From positions 40,114,425 to 40,178,424 of the forward strand of contig NC_092048.1 in the NCBI RefSeq assembly GCF_003086295.3: a DNA stretch of 64,000 nucleotides. The letters run 5' to 3'. Position 1 is the stretch's first letter; every line of letters begins with the position of its first letter. Below, one piece after another: positions 62,387-64,000 of this stretch. The notes under the pieces were generated by a model that saw only the letters and a list, made by a program, of their open reading frames with translations, was not told the DNA's origin and searched no databases. A program made the translations under genes and the position numbers. Origin of the DNA: Arachis hypogaea (taxonomy: Eukaryota; Streptophyta; Magnoliopsida; Fabales; Fabaceae).

Positions 62387-62701
62387 TCAAGCACTCCACA
62401 CCTGCCAAGTGAGCTCACAACCAAGAAAGAGATGAAAAGCAGACTCCACAGACTTACAGCACAAAGCACACATATTATCAAGCTGGTCTATGACACCTAA
62501 TCTGCACAATCTGTCCTTAGTATTCACCCTCTCAATCAAAACAAACCAAGAAAATAATTCGACCCTTGGCGGGACGAAACCCCTCCAGATAGCACTTGTG
62601 AAACTATAGCTTGTTATTTCCTCCGGGAGTACTGCGTCCTGCATCACCTGCACAAAGGAGTTAGTAGAAAAAACACCACTTCTATGAAATTTCGAAACCA
62701 C
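62387..62701 (-). pseudogene. LINE C-terminal zinc-binding region (zf-RVT type)
   Basis: Open for 104 residues with FTSAIWRGFVPPRVELFSWF, then CALCCKSVESAFHLFLGC, a C-x2-C...H...C arrangement common at the end of plant LINE reverse transcriptases. Separated from the main frame by a TAA near 62755 and a frameshift. Sequence related to an RNase H-like tail (FFAVIWAIWLERNDRVF) can be read in another frame to about 62210. Confidence 0.85.
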
Positions 62702-62797
62702 CCGATCCTCTCTCTCAGTTGTTAGCGAAACTAAGCGTAGGATGACATGAAGTTAGTTCAAAAGTTCTAACTCCCATTGAAACAACTCCTGTCTCCA

Positions 62798-63991
62798 CTA
62801 GAAGCTCCATATCCACTCTAGCCCATCCCAAAATCCACAGTCCCCTAAAAAAGATCCTTTAAGGTTTGAGACTGAGAAAAGTCTTGGAAACAGTTCTTTC
62901 AAGACACCACCAGTTAACCAAGCATCCTCCCAAAACCGGATTGTTCTGCCGTTTTCTACATCCATTGACAAGCCACTAATCATCTTTTCCCTGACTTGTG
63001 GCTCTCTGATTTGAAGCTGACAAATATCCTTCCACGGGCCCCCTCTCAGGGGAACAAGTTGTCCCCGTAGCATCTCAGAAGGATTCAAGTTATTACAAGA
63101 ACACACTACTTTTTTCCATAAGGGGCAATCCTCTTTCAAAAACCGCCACCACCATTTAAAAAGAAGAGCTGTATTCCGAACCACTGCATCGCCTACTCCC
63201 AACCCACCCGCCTTTTTAGGGGCCATCACTACCTCCCATCTTACTAGCGGCAACCCAACCCGCCCATCCTCTTTACTCCATAAGAACCGTCTTTGTAAGG
63301 AGATTAACTTCTCCGCTACTGCCTTTGGCATCTTATACAAACTGAGGTAGTATATAGGCAAGCTATTAAGGACAGATTTAATGAGTACCAGCTTACCCGC
63401 TTTATTTAGGCTCTTTTCTTGCCACAGACTCAGCTTTGCTTCCACCTTATCAAGCACTGGTTTCCACATCCTAACTAGCCTCGGATTTGCTCCCAAAGAG
63501 ATCCCAAGGTACCGGACAGGGAGTACTTGCTCCTTACATCCCAGTAAGAGACACATCTTACTCGTCCACTGCTGTTCACAATTAACCGGAATGAAACTAG
63601 ACTTTTCAAAATTAATATTCAAGCCAGACATCAGCTCAAAGCAACGCCGTAGGTGCTTGTAATTCCTTATGGTCTCTTCCTCTGGAGGACAGAAAAGTAT
63701 AGTATCATCCGCAAACTGTAAGTGCGATAACTCGATATTATCTCTACCAACCAACAGCGGCGATATGCGCCCATTCCTCACTGCCTCCCCGATCATTCTA
63801 TGAAGCACATCAACAACCAGGACAAACAGAAATGGAGATAAAGGATCTCCCTGTCGTAGACCCCTTTCCATTTTGAACGGCTTAGCGGGAGATCCATTTA
63901 TAAGAACTGACATAGATGCAGAACATACACACTCTTGAATCCACTCCCGCCACCGATCTCCAAAGCCCATCTTCTGCAGCACTATATCCAC
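62798..63991 (-). pseudogene. LINE reverse transcriptase, C-terminal 397 residues
   Basis: Copies LINE RNA at a nicked target. Visible motifs are GLRQGDPLSPFLF, LQFADDTILF (catalytic FADD), GLNINFEKSSF, VRYLGISLG, KLSLWQEKSLNKAGKLVLIKSVLNSLP and RFLWSKEDG. The order and spacing fit plant L1 elements. The ATG at 63991 is internal; the frame should go on upstream of the window. Open to a stop at 62798, then broken, so a recent but defective copy. Confidence 0.9.
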
Positions 63992-64000
63992 AAAGCTCCA

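Larger units (their letters stand above)
62003..64000 (-). mobile_element. L1-type LINE, 3' half, 5' end outside window
   Basis: Minus-strand non-LTR retrotransposon. A run of 11 T at 62003-62013 is its poly(A) tail in sense. Upstream lie about 370 bases of decayed 3' sequence, a zinc-finger-like reverse transcriptase tail, and the reverse transcriptase reaching base 63991. The 5' target repeat is not in the window. Confidence 0.88.

Overview
This is a plant nuclear window, very probably from a legume of the genus Arachis (peanut group). I recognise the long LTRs that begin TGATGAGCGGATAATTTATA as the abundant Athila/FIDEL-like LTRs of peanut genomes. That is recollection, not a search. About 80% of the window is Ty3/gypsy retrotransposon sequence, and I find no convincing single-copy host gene.

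Bases 1-49858 form one nest of LTR retrotransposons, named here A to G. G is the outermost, a minus-strand Tat-type element whose 5' LTR is at 49349-49858 and whose 3' end lies beyond base 1. A is a plus-strand Tat-type element (563-32643) inserted in G with target repeat CCAGT. B is a minus-strand Athila-type element (5191-30108) inserted in A with target repeat GTAAG. C (7237-18752) sits inside B, and the 5' LTR of C is cut by the LTR of D (18753-20298). The D and B interiors appear fused by recombination. F is a minus-strand, pol-less Athila-like element (about 34480-49179) inserted in G. E is a plus-strand Athila-like element (36667-46671) inserted in F with target repeat GTCCA. E is the youngest-looking copy and keeps an unbroken 775-residue gag-protease frame, but it has no reverse transcriptase.

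The Athila-like elements share one plan: LTR, primer site for tRNA-Asp, AT-rich leader, gag, protease, then (in B/D and C only) reverse transcriptase, RNase H and integrase. A conserved hairpin follows the stop codon, then an array of small palindromes, a third ORF starting MAPK, a purine-rich tract, and the 3' LTR. All pol frames are broken by stops and frameshifts. C keeps an open third ORF of 376 residues.

From 49859 onward the sequence is looser. It holds a left-ended CACTA transposon with a decayed transposase (50055-53231), AT-rich and microsatellite-bearing sequence without clear genes (53232-59809), a solo LTR with target repeat ATAAC (59810-61314), a 33-base minisatellite that stays open (61491-61706), and the 3' half of an L1-type LINE on the minus strand with its poly(A) (62003-64000).

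The observations most worth following are the covarying hairpin 27-38 bases after the last pol or gag-protease stop in four elements, a 5' half of a tRNA-Cys-like sequence spliced into the third ORF of E, the roughly 31-base palindrome arrays at several fixed sites, a second copy of the primer-site region inside the LTR of E, and the lack of a normal polypurine tract at the 3' LTR.
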